Shown here: piece by piece, positions 23,715-32,853 of the stretch
Numbering within the stretch: the stretch's first letter is position 1
Layout: every line of letters starts with the position of its first letter
From: Lactobacillus johnsonii
Lineage (GTDB): Bacteria > Bacillota > Bacilli > Lactobacillales > Lactobacillaceae
Length of the DNA: 64,000 nucleotides
Assembly: GCF_014058685.1 (NCBI RefSeq)
Contig: NZ_CP059055.1
Span: 124,001 to 188,000 of the forward strand
Direction: 5' to 3'
The notes under the pieces: model-generated
The model's database searches: none
Told to the model about the DNA's origin: nothing
Seen by the model: the letters and a program-made list of their open reading frames with translations, nothing else
Program-made: the position numbers and the translations under genes

Positions 23715-26700
23715 TTATTCTTTTGCCATAAAGAATAGAACTTCTTTTCCAGAGGCTAAATTATCGGAAGTTGCCAAAATTCTAAGTTTAATTGATTTAG
23801 CAACTACATCTCTTAAGCCAATTACCTTGTTTTTAGCATCATTTGGCCAATTAATTTCTTTACTAAAGTCGCTGAAGTTTTCTCCGTCTTTGGAAATAGC
23901 AACTTGAACACGTAAAACATGACCGATGCGATCACGTGAACGAGGAACATAAACCATGCGGCTGAGTTTATAAATATGGTTGAAATTAAAAGTTAAGTCT
24001 AAAGGACTATCTTTAGTGATTTGATCTTTAGAAAGCCACTCACTAGCTAATTTAAGATCAGTTAGATTTTCGACTGGTAAATCCTCTTCGCTTTCTCCCG
24101 TACTAGAAACTGTAACATTTGAAATGGCATAATCCATCTGATCACGCTTTGTATGGGTGCCAAAGTATTCTGACCAATCAGATACTTTATTACCGAACTT
24201 ATTTCTAATTCTGAAGCGGTAGCGTGTATTAGGTTCAAGCTCATGGAAAGTAAAAGTATTACCGTCAATATTAGTATGAACAATTCCGTTAACTTCGATA
24301 TCGGCCATTATATTTTTATCTGCGAAATTAGTTGGATTAGTCCAGGTAATAGTAATGCTCTTTGAAGTTAAGCGGTCAGTTAAAATTGCTGCACTTCTTG
24401 GAGAAGCCATTGCTGAGTCAATAATAGCATGTTGTTCTACTTCGCTACCATAACTAAAGTTTTCAATCATCAGTTCGAACTTATTATCATGAATATCAAC
24501 AGCAGGCATCTTCACTCTAAGAGCTGGTTGCAGTTGACCAGTAAAGTAACCAAATTCTTTGCATGGCATATAGTCTTGTTGGTAGAAGATACCTTCTTCA
24601 GCTTTGTTAAAGCTATCAAGATCGTTATATTCAGTTAGTGGAACAAATTGATCGTTTAGTTTAAGAGAAACTTTACCAGGATAACGATCAGACATAATAG
24701 TTAAATTAGTAATTTGTTTCTCTTCAAGACCAGTGTAGCTGCCTTCAGTTGGGTAGACTGTAATATGAAGATTTGATCCGCTAACAGAGCTAGTGATTTG
24801 TGTGGTAGCTGCATGACCCTTTTCATAATCATTAGTTTGATTGTCATCTTCATATAAAATAGCTGAGCTTTTACTTTGTGGGTAAACAAGGGCACTTCTT
24901 AATGACTCTTGTAAAATTGCACCGCCGCGTACATATACAGGAAGATGCCAGAGTGGGTAATGCAACTTATCGTAAATTCGACCACCAATTAGTTTTTTAC
25001 CAGTGAAGAGGTCAATCCACATTGTTCGATGATCAGGTAAGTAGAGGTTATCCTTTAGGGAAGCGCCACTTGGATCTTCTCGCCCGTTAGTGATTGGAGC
25101 GATTAGTAGGTTATTTCCTAGCATAAATTCATGTTTAACTTGGTTAGTATAGTTAACTCGTTCATGAGGGAAAGCTAAGAAGAGTGGTCTAACAATTGGC
25201 ATTCCATCTTGGGCCGCGCGCGTAAGAGTATAGAGATATGGAGTGATTTTTTCTCTAAGTTTAAGATAGGCGCGAGTAATTCTAGTCATTTTTGCATTAA
25301 ATGCAAATGGTGTTTTTTGGATATTACCATAATTATCAATTGAATAAAGAAGTGGAGTAAAGACTTTCCATTGTAAGTCACGGATATTTACTTGTGCATT
25401 ACCGCCGCCTTCTTTTCCATCAATAGCACTTCCTACATTTGGCTGCCCAGAAAGAGACATACTTAAAAAGCTAGCAATTTCAGTAGCAATTTGTTCCCAT
25501 TCACCACCAACACCTTCATTTGCAGTAGTAGCCAAAGTTTGAATAGCACTCCAGCCATTACTTGCCATTGCCCAAGGACGATTGGTTTGATTTTTATCAA
25601 TTAGAGGTTCACTAGCGATAGCAAAGTCCTGCATTATTTTTTCATTAGGAAAATTAGCAGGATCAGTCTTGAACTTTAAAAAATTAGCTGGTGCATCAGT
25701 AGGCAAGGATCCATAGAATCCTATTTTTACATTTTGATCTTTTGCAAAATCAACTAAATTATTCATTTCATCTTCGTTTAAGTCTTGTTTGCTTTCATAG
25801 TTAGGAACAAACCAACTAAGTGGAAGATGATATGAATTGTACCTTTCAATCATTGCCCGAGCAGAAAATTGGTACTGTTCTTCTCCATTAAGAGAGGACT
25901 TGGCCACAATATCATCATTGCTATGCGCAATTTTATAAGTATTGCCGTCTTCAAATTTAATTGCACTATTTTCTTGAGGTTTAGCTGCTGTCCAACAAGT
26001 ATCAAGGTAGTTACCAAGATAACCCAGACCGAGTGCATATTTTGGCAAGAAAAGAGGAGACCCCGTAATTTTATAGTACTGACGCAATATTTCCGCTGGA
26101 GAATCTCCTAAAAGATAGAAATTATCAAAAATAGGAGTTTGATGGGTAATAACTGCTGTAGTCCCGTCATCACTCTTAAAGTTGTAGATACCATCTTTCC
26201 ATGTGTTTCTCAACTCTGCAAAACCAGCATTTGACCAGAAAAATCCTTCTGGACAAGCAACAGCACCGGGACCAGTTAAATTAGTATTTTTAATCTCGAT
26301 AATTTTTCCTTTGTGGCTGAAGCTTCCATTTTGCATCCCGCCACCGTAGTAGAATTCGTTTTTGTTCTGACGTAAGAATTCGCTAGAATAATCGCTCCCC
26401 AGTTCAATTGGACTACTTTGCATCATGCGGTAGCGATGTAGTTGATCATCGAAAATACTGAAGATAGCTGGATTCTTTTGTAAGCGAAGTGAAAACTGAC
26501 CGCTTTTAATGGTGAAAGTCTCATCGGTTACTAAAAGCTGAGAATCTTCAAATGGACGCAAACTAAAGTTACTTGCTGCGATAGTTAATGATGGAGTTAA
26601 AGGCTTAAATTCTGCTGCTGGATCAACGATTAAACGAAAGATACCTTTAGCAATAATGTATAGACGCGCTCTTGTTCCATCTGCAAATTGCAAATCATAG

Positions 26701-26774
26701 TAGCGAGTACCCTTAGCCACGTGGACTAAACGACTTAAATGTTGAGGTTGTTGTTTGTTAGTAATTTCAGACAT
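23715..26774 (-). CDS. GH31-like protein with FN3 and discoidin/CBM32-type domains, active site degenerate
   Basis: A 1019-residue intracellular protein (no signal peptide). Domain order: GH31 N-terminal sandwich (about 20-235), TIM barrel (about 240-540, with PLSWFVPNY and LSGQPNVGS), beta sandwiches (540-780), fibronectin type III (790-878) and an F5/8 type C domain (880-1019). The LSGQPNVGS...VNIRDLQWKVFTPL pattern resembles GH31 subfamilies that include alpha-N-acetylgalactosaminidases. However, key residues look altered: the usual WTGD acid/base region reads TTAN (416-419), the usual GSD reads GSA (448-450), and no KTD-type nucleophile strand is evident. It may be a pseudoenzyme or have new chemistry. 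It is divergent from the gntR-agaS operon. Confidence 0.75.
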   Translation of the reverse strand: MSEITNKQQPQHLSRLVHVAKGTRYYDLQFADGTRARLYIIAKGIFRLIVDPAAEFKPLTPSLTIAASNFSLRPFEDSQLLVTDETFTIKSGQFSLRLQKNPAIFSIFDDQLHRYRMMQSSPIELGSDYSSEFLRQNKNEFYYGGGMQNGSFSHKGKIIEIKNTNLTGPGAVACPEGFFWSNAGFAELRNTWKDGIYNFKSDDGTTAVITHQTPIFDNFYLLGDSPAEILRQYYKITGSPLFLPKYALGLGYLGNYLDTCWTAAKPQENSAIKFEDGNTYKIAHSNDDIVAKSSLNGEEQYQFSARAMIERYNSYHLPLSWFVPNYESKQDLNEDEMNNLVDFAKDQNVKIGFYGSLPTDAPANFLKFKTDPANFPNEKIMQDFAIASEPLIDKNQTNRPWAMASNGWSAIQTLATTANEGVGGEWEQIATEIASFLSMSLSGQPNVGSAIDGKEGGGNAQVNIRDLQWKVFTPLLYSIDNYGNIQKTPFAFNAKMTRITRAYLKLREKITPYLYTLTRAAQDGMPIVRPLFLAFPHERVNYTNQVKHEFMLGNNLLIAPITNGREDPSGASLKDNLYLPDHRTMWIDLFTGKKLIGGRIYDKLHYPLWHLPVYVRGGAILQESLRSALVYPQSKSSAILYEDDNQTNDYEKGHAATTQITSSVSGSNLHITVYPTEGSYTGLEEKQITNLTIMSDRYPGKVSLKLNDQFVPLTEYNDLDSFNKAEEGIFYQQDYMPCKEFGYFTGQLQPALRVKMPAVDIHDNKFELMIENFSYGSEVEQHAIIDSAMASPRSAAILTDRLTSKSITITWTNPTNFADKNIMADIEVNGIVHTNIDGNTFTFHELEPNTRYRFRIRNKFGNKVSDWSEYFGTHTKRDQMDYAISNVTVSSTGESEEDLPVENLTDLKLASEWLSKDQITKDSPLDLTFNFNHIYKLSRMVYVPRSRDRIGHVLRVQVAISKDGENFSDFSKEINWPNDAKNKVIGLRDVVAKSIKLRILATSDNLASGKEVLFFMAKE

Positions 26775-26859
26775 AATTAGTTTTCTTCTTTAAATTAAAT
26801 TTTTCATTTATGTATAGTTCATATTATAACGAAAAAATGAGTTTCGTGTTTTTTTAGAT

Positions 26860-26888
26860 TTGACATAAAGCGCTTTCTGGAATATTCT
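26860..26888 (+). promoter_or_regulatory. gntR-agaS-nagA promoter with cre-like site in the spacer
   Basis: TTGACA (26860-26865) and TATTCT (26883-26888) are separated by exactly 17 bp. The spacer holds ATAAAGCGCTTTCT (26865-26878), whose AAAGCGCTTT core is a CcpA cre-like palindrome with about two mismatches to consensus. Binding there would block RNA polymerase, fitting carbon catabolite repression. Confidence 0.65.
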
Positions 26889-26894
26889 GTAGAA

Positions 26895-26910
26895 GGTGGT
26901 ACTAACCAGT
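26895..26910. promoter_or_regulatory. DasR/NagR-like operator, site A
   Basis: Read on the minus strand this is ACTGGTTAGTACCACC, matching the DasR dre consensus ACTGGTCTAGACCACT at 11 of 16 positions with the outer ACTGGT and ACCAC arms intact. It overlaps the predicted transcription start of the gntR operon. Confidence 0.6.
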
Positions 26911-26933
26911 TAAAGATTGGATGGGGTTAGAAG

Positions 26934-27650
26934 ATGAAAAAACCACTTTATCAGCAAGTTATTTCAGATCTCGAAAAGAAAATTAAGACTGAAATGAAGC
27001 CAAATGATCGATTACCGAGTGAACGACAACTTTTGAAAGAATATGGTGTTAGTCGAAATACGATTCGATTAGCATTAAATGATTTAGAAGAACGTGGCAT
27101 TATTTATCGATTGCATGGAAAAGGTACATTTGTTTCGACAATTTATCTAGATCAAACTAACTTGGGAAGTATGTATTCTTTTAGTGAGCAAATGTCTGAA
27201 GCAGGCCACAAGCCAACAACACAAAACCGCACATTAGAACTTGTGACACCTGAAGAAGACGTTGCAAATCAGCTTAATTTAAAAGCTGGTGAGAAAGCAT
27301 ACAAATTAGTTAGGTTACGTCTAGCTGATGGAGTACCACTAATGTATGGAGAAACTTATTTACCTGAAAAAATTTTCCCTAATCTAAAAATGTCAGACCT
27401 AAAGGAAAACTTATATACAGTGATGAAGCAAAAATATAATGAACAAAGTATTCTTGCTTTTGAAGATGTACAAGCCGTTAATTTAGACGAAAATGACAGC
27501 AAGATTTTAGGTGTTAAGCCTGGGGATGCAAGTTTGAAGATTTTTAGACGGGCAATCAATGATAAAAATGTGCCGATCGAGTTCACTATTTCTCTCGCTA
27601 GAGGAGATAGATTTATTTATCGATCACGTCAATATAATCATTTAGTTTAA
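26934..27650 (+). CDS. GntR/HutC family regulator (NagR/DasR type)
   Basis: A 238-residue repressor. The GntR winged HTH is at residues 1-68 (LPSERQLLKEYGVSRNTIRLALNDLEERGIIYRLHGKGTF region) and the UTRA ligand-binding domain at about 80-235. NagR/DasR-type members respond to phosphorylated amino sugars, which fits the AgaS/NagA/PTS genes it precedes. Two sites with DasR-like arms flank its regulon (26895-26910 and 30097-30112). agaS begins 20 nt after its stop. Autoregulation is likely from site A. Confidence 0.85.
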   Translation: MKKPLYQQVISDLEKKIKTEMKPNDRLPSERQLLKEYGVSRNTIRLALNDLEERGIIYRLHGKGTFVSTIYLDQTNLGSMYSFSEQMSEAGHKPTTQNRTLELVTPEEDVANQLNLKAGEKAYKLVRLRLADGVPLMYGETYLPEKIFPNLKMSDLKENLYTVMKQKYNEQSILAFEDVQAVNLDENDSKILGVKPGDASLKIFRRAINDKNVPIEFTISLARGDRFIYRSRQYNHLV

Positions 27651-27670
27651 TTATTGAAAGGAATAGGCTC

Positions 27671-28837
27671 ATGTTTACTAAAACCGACGCAGAACTAAAA
27701 CAGATGGGTGCAGATATTACTACTAGAGAAATTCAACAACAGCCTTCTTTATGGAAAGAAACTTTTAAGATATACAAAGAAAAGAAAACAGAAATCGATA
27801 ATTTTTTAACTAAAATTACTAAAAAATTCGATAAGGTAAAAGTGATTTTTACTGGTGCAGGAACTAGTGCTTATGTGGGTAATACAGTAATGCCTTATTT
27901 GAGAAAGCATGGCGACCGTACCAAGTATGACTTTGAAGCAATTGATACAACTAAAATTGTTTCAACACCAGAAGATTATCTTGAAGAGGATACACCAACA
28001 ATTTTGGTTTCTTTTGCTCGTAGCGGTAATTCTCCTGAGTCAGTTGCAACTGTTGAGCTTGCTAAGCAATTAGTTACTAATTTATATCAAATTGCTATTA
28101 CCTGTGCTCCAGAAGGACATCTGGCTCAAGACTTAAAGGATGATCCAAATGGCTTAGTTCTTTTAATGCCTGCTAAGTCATTAGACCAAGGTTTTGCAAT
28201 GACTGGTTCGTTTTCATGCATGAGTTTAGCCACTTTATTAGTTTTTGACACTAGAAGTGATGCTGAAAAAGAAGCAATTGTTAATGAAATTGCTGAAATG
28301 GGCCAAAGTGTAATTGACCGTGAAGATGAAATTCAAAAACTAGTTGATATTAATTTTGATCGAATTACTTATATAGGTAGTGGTGCTTTAGGTGGATTAG
28401 CTGAAGAAGCACGACTTAAAATTTTGGAATTAACCGCCGGAAAAATAGCAGCCTTATTTGATACTTCGATGGGATTGAGACATGGTCCTAAGTCATTTTT
28501 AGATAAGAAGACGATTGTTTTTGACTTTGTTTCTAACAATACTTATACGAGAAAATATGATTTGGATATTTTGGATGAGATTAAGGCTGATCAAATTGTT
28601 CCATTAGTAATGGGAGTAGGTCAGCTTAAAAAGGGGCAAGACTTTGAGGGAAAATTCTTTGCCTTTGCTGGAAAAGAAGTGCCTGATGCATATTTAGCCT
28701 TACCAGATATTATGTTTGGACAAACAATTGCATTACTTACTTCAATCAAAGTAGGAAACACTCCAGATACTCCGTCCCCAACAGGCACTGTTAACCGTGT
28801 TGTTAAAGGAGTAACAATTCACAAATTCATCAAATAA
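27671..28837 (+). CDS. agaS: SIS-domain sugar isomerase/deaminase AgaS
   Basis: A 388-residue double-SIS protein of the AgaS type. SIS motifs: VIFTGAGTSAYVGN and VSFARSGNSPESVAT in the first domain, ITYIGSGALGGLAEEARLK and DTSMGLRHGPKSFL in the second. AgaS deaminates and isomerises galactosamine-6-phosphate to tagatose-6-phosphate and ammonia. It lies between gntR and nagA in one operon, upstream of a mannose-family PTS, the standard order of N-acetylgalactosamine/galactosamine loci. Glucosamine-6-phosphate deamination is a less likely alternative, because the sequence is not NagB-like. Confidence 0.85.
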   Translation: MFTKTDAELKQMGADITTREIQQQPSLWKETFKIYKEKKTEIDNFLTKITKKFDKVKVIFTGAGTSAYVGNTVMPYLRKHGDRTKYDFEAIDTTKIVSTPEDYLEEDTPTILVSFARSGNSPESVATVELAKQLVTNLYQIAITCAPEGHLAQDLKDDPNGLVLLMPAKSLDQGFAMTGSFSCMSLATLLVFDTRSDAEKEAIVNEIAEMGQSVIDREDEIQKLVDINFDRITYIGSGALGGLAEEARLKILELTAGKIAALFDTSMGLRHGPKSFLDKKTIVFDFVSNNTYTRKYDLDILDEIKADQIVPLVMGVGQLKKGQDFEGKFFAFAGKEVPDAYLALPDIMFGQTIALLTSIKVGNTPDTPSPTGTVNRVVKGVTIHKFIK

Positions 28838-28898
28838 AATTCAAATTTTGAAAACAGTTTCAGACTAAAATATAAATTAATTTAAGGAGTTAACTATT

Positions 28899-30056
28899 AT
28901 GTCATATTACATCCATGCGGGAAAATTCTTTTTAGAAAATAGAACTGAAAAGGGAGGTTATCTTGAGGTTCAAGATGATGGTAACTTTGGTCTATATTAT
29001 CGAGAAGATGAAAAGCCGAGTCATGGCTTAATTAAAGAATATGGCGATCAATGGATTGCCCCTGGTTATGTAGATACACATATTCATGGTTTGCTTGATG
29101 AAGATACGATGAAGAGTGACTGGGAAGGCATTGACAAGATCTCAAATGGCTTATTACAAGCAGGTGTAACTAGCTGGTTACCAACAACTATTACTGCTAG
29201 TGACAAAGAATTAACAGAAACTTGTGAAAAGTTTGCTGCACATAAGGGTGAAGAAACTGGTGCTAAAATTCAAGGTTTGCATTTTGAAGGACCTTTCTTT
29301 ACTCCAAAGCATGGTGGAGCAGAAAATCCAAAGTACATGACTGATCCATCAATTATGCTTTTGAAAAAATGGCGTAAAGCTTCAGATGACATGCTAATTA
29401 AGATTTCAATGGCACCTGAAAGAAAAAATGCTCGTCAGTTTGTACGTGAGACAGTAAAAATGGGCTTGGTCGTTGCCTTAGGTCACTCAGATTCTAATTT
29501 TGAAGACGCTATTGGGTGTGTTGAAGCTGGTGCTAGCGTATTTACTCATACATTCAACGGAATGAATAGTTTATCACAACACTCACCTAATATTATTGGT
29601 GCTGCTTTTTCTTCACGTTTAACAACAGATGAATTAATCTGCGATGGTCACCATGTTGAAGAACCAGCTGTTCGTGCTTTGGTAAATGCACGTGGACCAG
29701 AACATATTGCCTTGATTACAGATTGTATGCAAGCAGGTTTAATGCCAGATGGGGACTATGTTTTAGGTGAATTGCCAGTTTATGTTAAGGATGGAATGGC
29801 ACGTCTAAAAGAAACTAATAATTTGGCAGGTAGTATTTTGCTCTTAAAGGATGCAGTTAAGAATGTAGTTGATTGGAATGTTGCAACACCTGAAGATGCA
29901 GTTATGATGGCGAGTTATGTGCCAGCTAAGAGTTGTAATTTACTTGATAAGTGTGGAGTGATTAAGCCAGATCACCCAGCTGATTTTGTTGTATTAAACC
30001 ATGATATGACTGTAAGTGAAACTTATTTAAATGGTGAATCACGTTACAAAGCTTAA
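28899..30056 (+). CDS. nagA: N-acetylglucosamine/galactosamine-6-phosphate deacetylase
   Basis: A 385-residue amidohydrolase removing acetate from N-acetylhexosamine-6-phosphate in the cytoplasm. Metal and catalytic motifs: YVDTHIHGLLDED, GLHFEGPFF (Glu ligand), LGHSDSNFEDA and HTFNGMNSLSQHSP (His ligands), and TDCMQAG with the catalytic Asp. Length is typical of NagA. It is 61 nt downstream of agaS with an AAGGAG site. Given AgaS, the physiological substrate may be GalNAc-6-phosphate, but NagA and AgaA cannot be told apart by eye. Confidence 0.9.
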   Translation: MSYYIHAGKFFLENRTEKGGYLEVQDDGNFGLYYREDEKPSHGLIKEYGDQWIAPGYVDTHIHGLLDEDTMKSDWEGIDKISNGLLQAGVTSWLPTTITASDKELTETCEKFAAHKGEETGAKIQGLHFEGPFFTPKHGGAENPKYMTDPSIMLLKKWRKASDDMLIKISMAPERKNARQFVRETVKMGLVVALGHSDSNFEDAIGCVEAGASVFTHTFNGMNSLSQHSPNIIGAAFSSRLTTDELICDGHHVEEPAVRALVNARGPEHIALITDCMQAGLMPDGDYVLGELPVYVKDGMARLKETNNLAGSILLLKDAVKNVVDWNVATPEDAVMMASYVPAKSCNLLDKCGVIKPDHPADFVVLNHDMTVSETYLNGESRYKA

Positions 30057-30096
30057 AAGTTTATATCTTTACAAGTAACTTTAGAAAATCTTAAAA

Positions 30097-30163
30097 AGTG
30101 GTTGCAACCAGTTGACTAGCAAAACTTAATATACTAAGATTGAAAATGTAGAAAGCGTTTACA
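30097..30163 (+). promoter_or_regulatory. PTS operon promoter with DasR-like operator (site B) and cre
   Basis: AGTGGTTGCAACCAGT (30097-30112) has a perfect 12-bp palindrome, TGGTTGCAACCA; on the other strand it keeps both outer arms of the DasR dre site. The promoter is TTGACT (30112-30117) with TAAGAT (30135-30140), spacing 17. TAGAAAGCGTTTACA (30149-30163) is a cre with one mismatch just past the -10. The PTS genes thus appear to answer to both the GntR protein and CcpA. Confidence 0.7.
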
Positions 30164-30192
30164 AAGTATTTACAAAAAATGGAGGAATCTCT

Positions 30193-30681
30193 ATGAATAT
30201 TGTGGGAGCTAGAATTGATGGACGACTTGTCCATGGTCAAGTAGCTAATCTTTGGACACCAAAACTTCAAGCTGATCGTATTATTGTTGTTGATGAAGAA
30301 GCAGCAAAAAGCGACATTCAAAAAAGTGGGTTAAGAATGGCTACACCTCTTACTACTCGTCTTAGTGTTTTACCAGCAAAGGTTGCAGCCGATCACTTAA
30401 TTCATGATCGTTATGGTAATCAGCGAGTATTTATTGTCGCTAAAAAACCAGCAGCCTTCTTAGATTTAATTAACTTGGGTCTTAAACTTGATACCTTGAA
30501 TGTAGGTACCATGTCTCAAACTGATACTACTAAGCAAGTGACTAAGCAGATCAATGTTGAGGAAAAAGACGTTGAAGACTTTAAAAAAATAGCAGATAAG
30601 GGTGTGAAAATCATAGCTCAGTTAACTCCAAGCGATGATTCTCATGACTTTATGAAATTAATGAACGAAAAGATTAAATAG
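30193..30681 (+). CDS. PTS mannose/sorbose-family IIB component
   Basis: A 162-residue cytoplasmic phosphotransfer protein. The phosphorylated His lies in RIDGRLVHGQVANLW near residue 15, as in AgaV/AgaB, LevE and SorB. GGAGG precedes the ATG. It is first in the order IIB-IIC-IID-IIA. The amino-sugar context (GntR, AgaS, NagA) suggests GalNAc or a similar hexosamine as the transported sugar. Confidence 0.92.
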   Translation: MNIVGARIDGRLVHGQVANLWTPKLQADRIIVVDEEAAKSDIQKSGLRMATPLTTRLSVLPAKVAADHLIHDRYGNQRVFIVAKKPAAFLDLINLGLKLDTLNVGTMSQTDTTKQVTKQINVEEKDVEDFKKIADKGVKIIAQLTPSDDSHDFMKLMNEKIK

Positions 30682-30692
30682 GAGGTTTAATT

Positions 30693-31610
30693 ATGGCTTG
30701 GTGGCAAATATTACTACTTACCCTCTATGCTGGATATGAAATTCTTGATGAATTACAAATTTATTCATCATTGAATACACCAGTTGGAGCTGGCTTGATT
30801 GCTGGTTTAATCATGGGTGACTTAAAAACCGGTTTAATTATTGGTGGTGCCATGCAACTTACAGTTTTAGGTGTTGGTACTTTCGGTGGTGCTTCTAAGA
30901 TTGATGCAACTACTGGTACAGTTTTAGCAACAGCATTTTCTGTAAGTATTAAAGGAATGAGCCCACAAGTAGCTATTTCTTCAATTGCGGTTCCTGTAGC
31001 TGCAATCATGGTTCAATTGGACGTTTTGGCAAGATTTGCTAACACTTATTTTGCTCACAGAATTGATCACTTAATTGAAGAAAACAATTATAAGGGAATC
31101 GAGAGAAACTTCCTTTACGGTGCGATTCCATGGGCTTTATCTCGTGCAATCCCTGTCTTTATCGCTTTAGCATTTGGACGCGGCTTGGTTCAAACAATTG
31201 CTAACTCATTGAATGGAAACTTAAAGTGGTTAGGTACTGGTTTAACAGTAGCCGGTGCTGTCCTTCCTGCAGTTGGTTTTGCTATTTTGCTTCGTTACTT
31301 ACCAGTTAAGAAGCACATCGCTTACTTAATTATGGGATTCACATTTACTACTTTATTCTCAGTTTTATTTACAAGCATTCAAACCTTAGGTACAGGTATT
31401 CAAGCAGCAAATAAATCATTTACTGCAACTTTCAATGGCCTACCAATGCTTGCAATGGCTTTGATTGGATTAGCATTCGCAATCTTACACTACAAGGATG
31501 AAATTAGTGGCAAAGGTGGTAGTGGTAAAGGCGGAACAAAAGAAGCCACAACTACTACAGAATCCACTAATGTAGCTTCAGAGGGGGAAATCACCGATGA
31601 TGAACTCTAA
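30693..31610 (+). CDS. PTS mannose/sorbose-family IIC component
   Basis: A 305-residue membrane permease subunit with about eight hydrophobic segments. The family pattern GLIMGDLKTGLIIGGAMQLTVLGVGTFGGAS lies near residues 35-70. The last 45 residues are a hydrophilic Gly/Lys/Thr tail (GKGGSGKGGTKEATTTTES region) longer than usual for IIC. It overlaps the IID gene by 14 nt. Confidence 0.9.
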   Translation: MAWWQILLLTLYAGYEILDELQIYSSLNTPVGAGLIAGLIMGDLKTGLIIGGAMQLTVLGVGTFGGASKIDATTGTVLATAFSVSIKGMSPQVAISSIAVPVAAIMVQLDVLARFANTYFAHRIDHLIEENNYKGIERNFLYGAIPWALSRAIPVFIALAFGRGLVQTIANSLNGNLKWLGTGLTVAGAVLPAVGFAILLRYLPVKKHIAYLIMGFTFTTLFSVLFTSIQTLGTGIQAANKSFTATFNGLPMLAMALIGLAFAILHYKDEISGKGGSGKGGTKEATTTTESTNVASEGEITDDEL

Positions 31611-32415
31611 ACCAACTTATAAATTAACAGATAAAGACTTTAATCAAATTAACAGACGTTCTCTATTCGGTTTCCAACTAGGTTGGAACTATGAAAGAAT
31701 GCAGAATACTGGATATTTATTCTTAATCTTGCCACAACTTCGTAAGATTTATGGTGATAATACTCCAGAATTACAAGAAATGATGAAGACGCATGTTCAG
31801 TTCTTTAACACTTCTAACTTCTTCAACACTATTATTACTGGTATTGACTTAGCTATTGAAGAAAATGAAGGTGTTGAAGGTAAAGATACTGTTACTGGTT
31901 TAAAGGTTGGATTAATGGGACCTTTTGCCGCAATTGGTGACTCAATCTTTGCTGCATTGATTCCAACAATCTTCGGTGCCTTGGCTGCTTCTATGGCTTC
32001 TCAAGGAAACCCAGTTGGTGTATTTATCTGGATTGCTGCTCAAATTGCTATCTGTTTCTTCAGATGGAAGCAACTACGGTTTGCTTATGATAAAGGAGTA
32101 ACTCTTGTTACTGATATGAGAGACCGTTTGAATGCTTTAACTGATGCTGCTACAGTACTTGGTGTATTTATGGTTGGTGCTTTAGTAGCTACGATGGTTA
32201 ACGTTAAGTTTGCTTGGGTACCACAAATTGGTAAAGTTACCATGGACATCCAAAACAACTTAGATATGATCATTCCTAAACTATTGCCTGCTTTGATTGT
32301 TGGCTTTGTTTACTGGTTACTTGGAAAGAAGAAGATGACTTCAACTAAGGCTATCTTAATTGTTTTAGTTCTTTCAGTTATTCTTGGCGGTGTTGGTGTT
32401 CTTGCTAAGATTTAG
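31597..32415 (+). CDS. PTS mannose/sorbose-family IID component
   Basis: A 272-residue membrane subunit of the same transporter. FGFQLGWNYERMQNTGYLF near the N-terminus and GLKVGLMGPFAAIGDSIFAALIP near residue 105 are standard IID motifs; four or five TM segments fill the C-terminal half. Two adjacent ATGs (31597, 31600) are possible starts behind GAGGGGG. The start lies within the end of the IIC gene, so translation is coupled. Confidence 0.92.
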   Translation: MMNSKPTYKLTDKDFNQINRRSLFGFQLGWNYERMQNTGYLFLILPQLRKIYGDNTPELQEMMKTHVQFFNTSNFFNTIITGIDLAIEENEGVEGKDTVTGLKVGLMGPFAAIGDSIFAALIPTIFGALAASMASQGNPVGVFIWIAAQIAICFFRWKQLRFAYDKGVTLVTDMRDRLNALTDAATVLGVFMVGALVATMVNVKFAWVPQIGKVTMDIQNNLDMIIPKLLPALIVGFVYWLLGKKKMTSTKAILIVLVLSVILGGVGVLAKI

Positions 32416-32438
32416 CAGTAAATTAAAGGAAAAATATT

Positions 32439-32837
32439 ATGACAAAAGAATTAGTGCTAATCAGTCATGGTAAGATGGCTGAAGAAGTTAAAAAAAGTGC
32501 AGAATTGATTATGGGTCCTCAAGAACATATTCATGTAGTATGTTTACTTCCAGAAGAAGGACCAGAAGATTTTGAAAAGAAGTTTCAAGCTACCATTAAC
32601 GGCATTCCGGAAGAAGATTTAACAGTATTTGCTGATTTAATGGGTGGCACACCAGCTAACACAGTTAGTCGCTTGATTATGAGTGGTCAAGATATTCACC
32701 TAATTGCAGGGATGAATCTGGCAATGGTAATTGATTGGCTCAATAGTCAAATGATTGGTAATGATGCAGATTCTGTGGCTGCTGGTAAAGCAGGGATTGT
32801 AGATATTAATCAAATGCTTGCTAGCATTAAGAAATAA
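32439..32837 (+). CDS. PTS mannose-family IIA component
   Basis: A 132-residue IIA domain as a separate protein. The phosphorylated His is in LISHGKMAEE at residue 10; FADLMGGTPANTVSRL is the second signature. It completes a full IIABCD set for the amino-sugar PTS. A terminator follows directly. Confidence 0.9.
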   Translation: MTKELVLISHGKMAEEVKKSAELIMGPQEHIHVVCLLPEEGPEDFEKKFQATINGIPEEDLTVFADLMGGTPANTVSRLIMSGQDIHLIAGMNLAMVIDWLNSQMIGNDADSVAAGKAGIVDINQMLASIKK

Positions 32838-32853
32838 ATACATTAAAGAAATA

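Noticed and set aside
24429..24638. Plus-strand frame opposite the GH31-like gene
   Set aside because: Antisense shadow frame without RBS or domain content.
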